The notes beneath the pieces were generated by a model. It made no database searches. It had not been told where the DNA came from and saw nothing but the letters and a program-made list of their open reading frames with translations. Source: CAYMUN01 sp964640775 (GTDB lineage Bacteria > Patescibacteriota > Saccharimonadia > Saccharimonadales > UBA4665). Taken from it: 60,279 nt of DNA. Position numbers and translations under genes: made by a program. Numbering within the stretch: the stretch's first letter is position 1; each line of letters begins with the position of its first letter. This document shows positions 59,578 through 60,279 of this stretch, piece by piece. The stretch lies in contig CAZXIT010000001.1 in NCBI GenBank assembly GCA_964640775.1, positions 1 to 60,279 on the forward strand, written 5' to 3'.

Positions 59578-59653
59578 TGGTGGGGGTGCCTGGACTTGAA
59601 CCAGGGACCAATCGGTTATGAGCCGACTGCTCTAACCACTGAGCTACACCCCC
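59578..59653 (-). tRNA. tRNA-Met (CAT), elongator
   Basis: On the minus strand a complete 76-nt cloverleaf starts GGGGGTGTAGCTCAGTGGTT. The anticodon loop is CTCATAA with stem GTCGG/CCGAT, and the T arm is CCTGG-TTCAAGT-CCAGG. CACCCCC pairs with the 5' GGGGGTG, and the encoded end is A-CCA. G1-C72 pairing, unlike initiator tRNA, marks it as elongator. tRNA-Ile2 with the same primary anticodon cannot be excluded. Confidence 0.93.
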
Positions 59654-59737
59654 GCGCGACTAGCCAGGCATGCGCCGGCTAACAGATGTGAGTATACCAG
59701 ATTTGGCAGAAAGTTATATAATGAGCCCTACGGTTCT

Positions 59738-60193
59738 ATGCACACAAAAAGTTACTACATCGAAAAAGCTGCGTCCTACGCTCATCGCCTTGGCGATGTT
59801 GGGTTTATGGGGCAGGTGCTGTTTGCAGTGATCGTCCTGCTGATCAGCTGGAGCGGTGTTAAAACCATTCAGACCAACTACGGGCTGCAGAAACAGATCT
59901 CCGCCCTGCGCCAGCGCAACGATGTGCAAAAGCTCCAAAACGACAATCTAGCGCTCCAAAACCAGTACTTCAACAGCCCGCAGTACCTAGAACTGGCAGC
60001 CCGCCAAAACTTTGGCCTGGCCGCCCCCGGTGAAAAGGAAGTAATTGTTTCCAAATCAGTGGCTATGGCCTACACTGTTGACCTGCCGGAGCCGGCCAAT
60101 ACGAGCGCCACGCAGAGCAAGCAGCCGGCCTACCAGCGCAATATCCAGGCTTGGCGCGATTTTTTCATGCATCGCCAAAACACCGCGAATTGA
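59738..60193 (+). CDS. FtsB/DivIC-like septum formation protein
   Basis: The 151-residue bitopic protein has a cytoplasmic N-terminus, a membrane helix near residues 25-45 (FMGQVLFAVIVLLISWSGV) and a coiled coil (about 48-95; YGLQKQISALRQRNDVQKLQ). ELAARQNFGLAAPGEKEVI is the typical DivIC/FtsB end of the coil. Such proteins bridge FtsL/FtsQ in the divisome. TATAAT (59717-59722) is 15 nt before the ATG, with no Shine-Dalgarno sequence. Confidence 0.88.
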   Translation: MHTKSYYIEKAASYAHRLGDVGFMGQVLFAVIVLLISWSGVKTIQTNYGLQKQISALRQRNDVQKLQNDNLALQNQYFNSPQYLELAARQNFGLAAPGEKEVIVSKSVAMAYTVDLPEPANTSATQSKQPAYQRNIQAWRDFFMHRQNTAN

Positions 60194-60235
60194 CATAATC
60201 ACCTCTGTTTGCTATAGTCGATAGGCTACATTCGA

Positions 60236-60279
60236 CGCGGGGTGGAGCAGCGGCAGCTCGCGTGGCTCATAACCACGAG
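60236..60279 (+). tRNA. tRNA-fMet (CAT), initiator, 3' end beyond the window
   Basis: The sequence CGCGGGGTGGAGCAGC is the initiator tRNA 5' end, with C at position 1 as expected for the unpaired C1-A72. The anticodon CAT is at 60268-60270 in a CTCATAA loop. The anticodon stem is CGTGG/CCACG, so pair 29:41 is U-A instead of G-C. The D loop is short (AGCGGCA). The T arm and acceptor 3' strand lie outside the window. Confidence 0.88.

Overview
The window looks like a chromosome segment of a Patescibacteria/CPR bacterium, most likely Candidatus Saccharibacteria (TM7) or a close relative. This is inferred from the very dense packing, the small oriC cluster, a large Gram-positive-like envelope-glycan block, a short AspRS without a GAD domain, and many small membrane proteins of unknown family. 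TGA is used as a stop codon (for example at 38636-38638), so this is not a code-25 lineage. No stretch longer than 300 bases lacks a gene. I see no insertion sequence, prophage or CRISPR array.

Layout. 1-830: the 3' end of a beta-propeller-like protein. 836-6852: the replication-origin cluster, recF-dnaN-dnaA on the minus strand and rpmH-rnpA-yidC-jag on the plus strand, with DnaA-box clusters and an AT-rich stretch on either side of dnaA. 6856-34085: a surface-glycan and surface-protein region. It holds GDP-mannose synthesis (HAD phosphomannomutase-like protein and manC), GDP-4-keto-6-deoxymannose synthesis and reduction (gmd and an rmd-like gene), a Wzm/Wzt-type glycan ABC exporter, four GT4 glycosyltransferases, a polyprenyl-phosphate mannose synthase with a membrane partner, two GtrA proteins, a priming sugar-phosphate transferase, an O-antigen-ligase-like protein, an acyltransferase and glmS. 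Two large secreted proteins lie among them: a lysozyme-like protein with six B-lectin motifs, and an FG-GAP protein with GYW repeats that is interrupted by an assembly gap. 34780-37260: a cobalamin-riboswitch-like RNA in front of an unrecognised 540-residue zinc-ribbon protein and a nadD-like gene. 37322-39419: a soluble histidine kinase with two single-domain response regulators. 39464-60279: housekeeping and small envelope genes (DsbA-like, CBS protein, aspS, alkA, mutY-like, tsaC-like, MazG-like, murC, ABC transporter, dus, lipid kinase, FtsB/DivIC), an elongator tRNA-Met, and the start of an initiator tRNA-fMet at the right edge.

How the genes work together. The glycan block can be read as one pathway. 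Mannose-1-P becomes GDP-mannose, then a GDP-6-deoxyhexose (probably GDP-D-rhamnose). Cytoplasmic glycosyltransferases build a chain that Wzm/Wzt exports, while a second route uses a lipid-linked primer, polyprenyl-P-mannose and a ligase/polymerase at the outer face. GlmS and MurC indicate amino-sugar and peptidoglycan synthesis.

Gene expression. About twenty first-in-transcript genes have a -10 hexamer only 6-9 nt before the start codon, so leaderless mRNAs are probably the rule, whereas many genes inside operons carry Shine-Dalgarno sequences. Four convergent gene pairs share their stop codons in a 4-nt YTAR overlap, and only three simple intrinsic terminators are visible. All functional statements come from reading motifs. 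No search or alignment was run.
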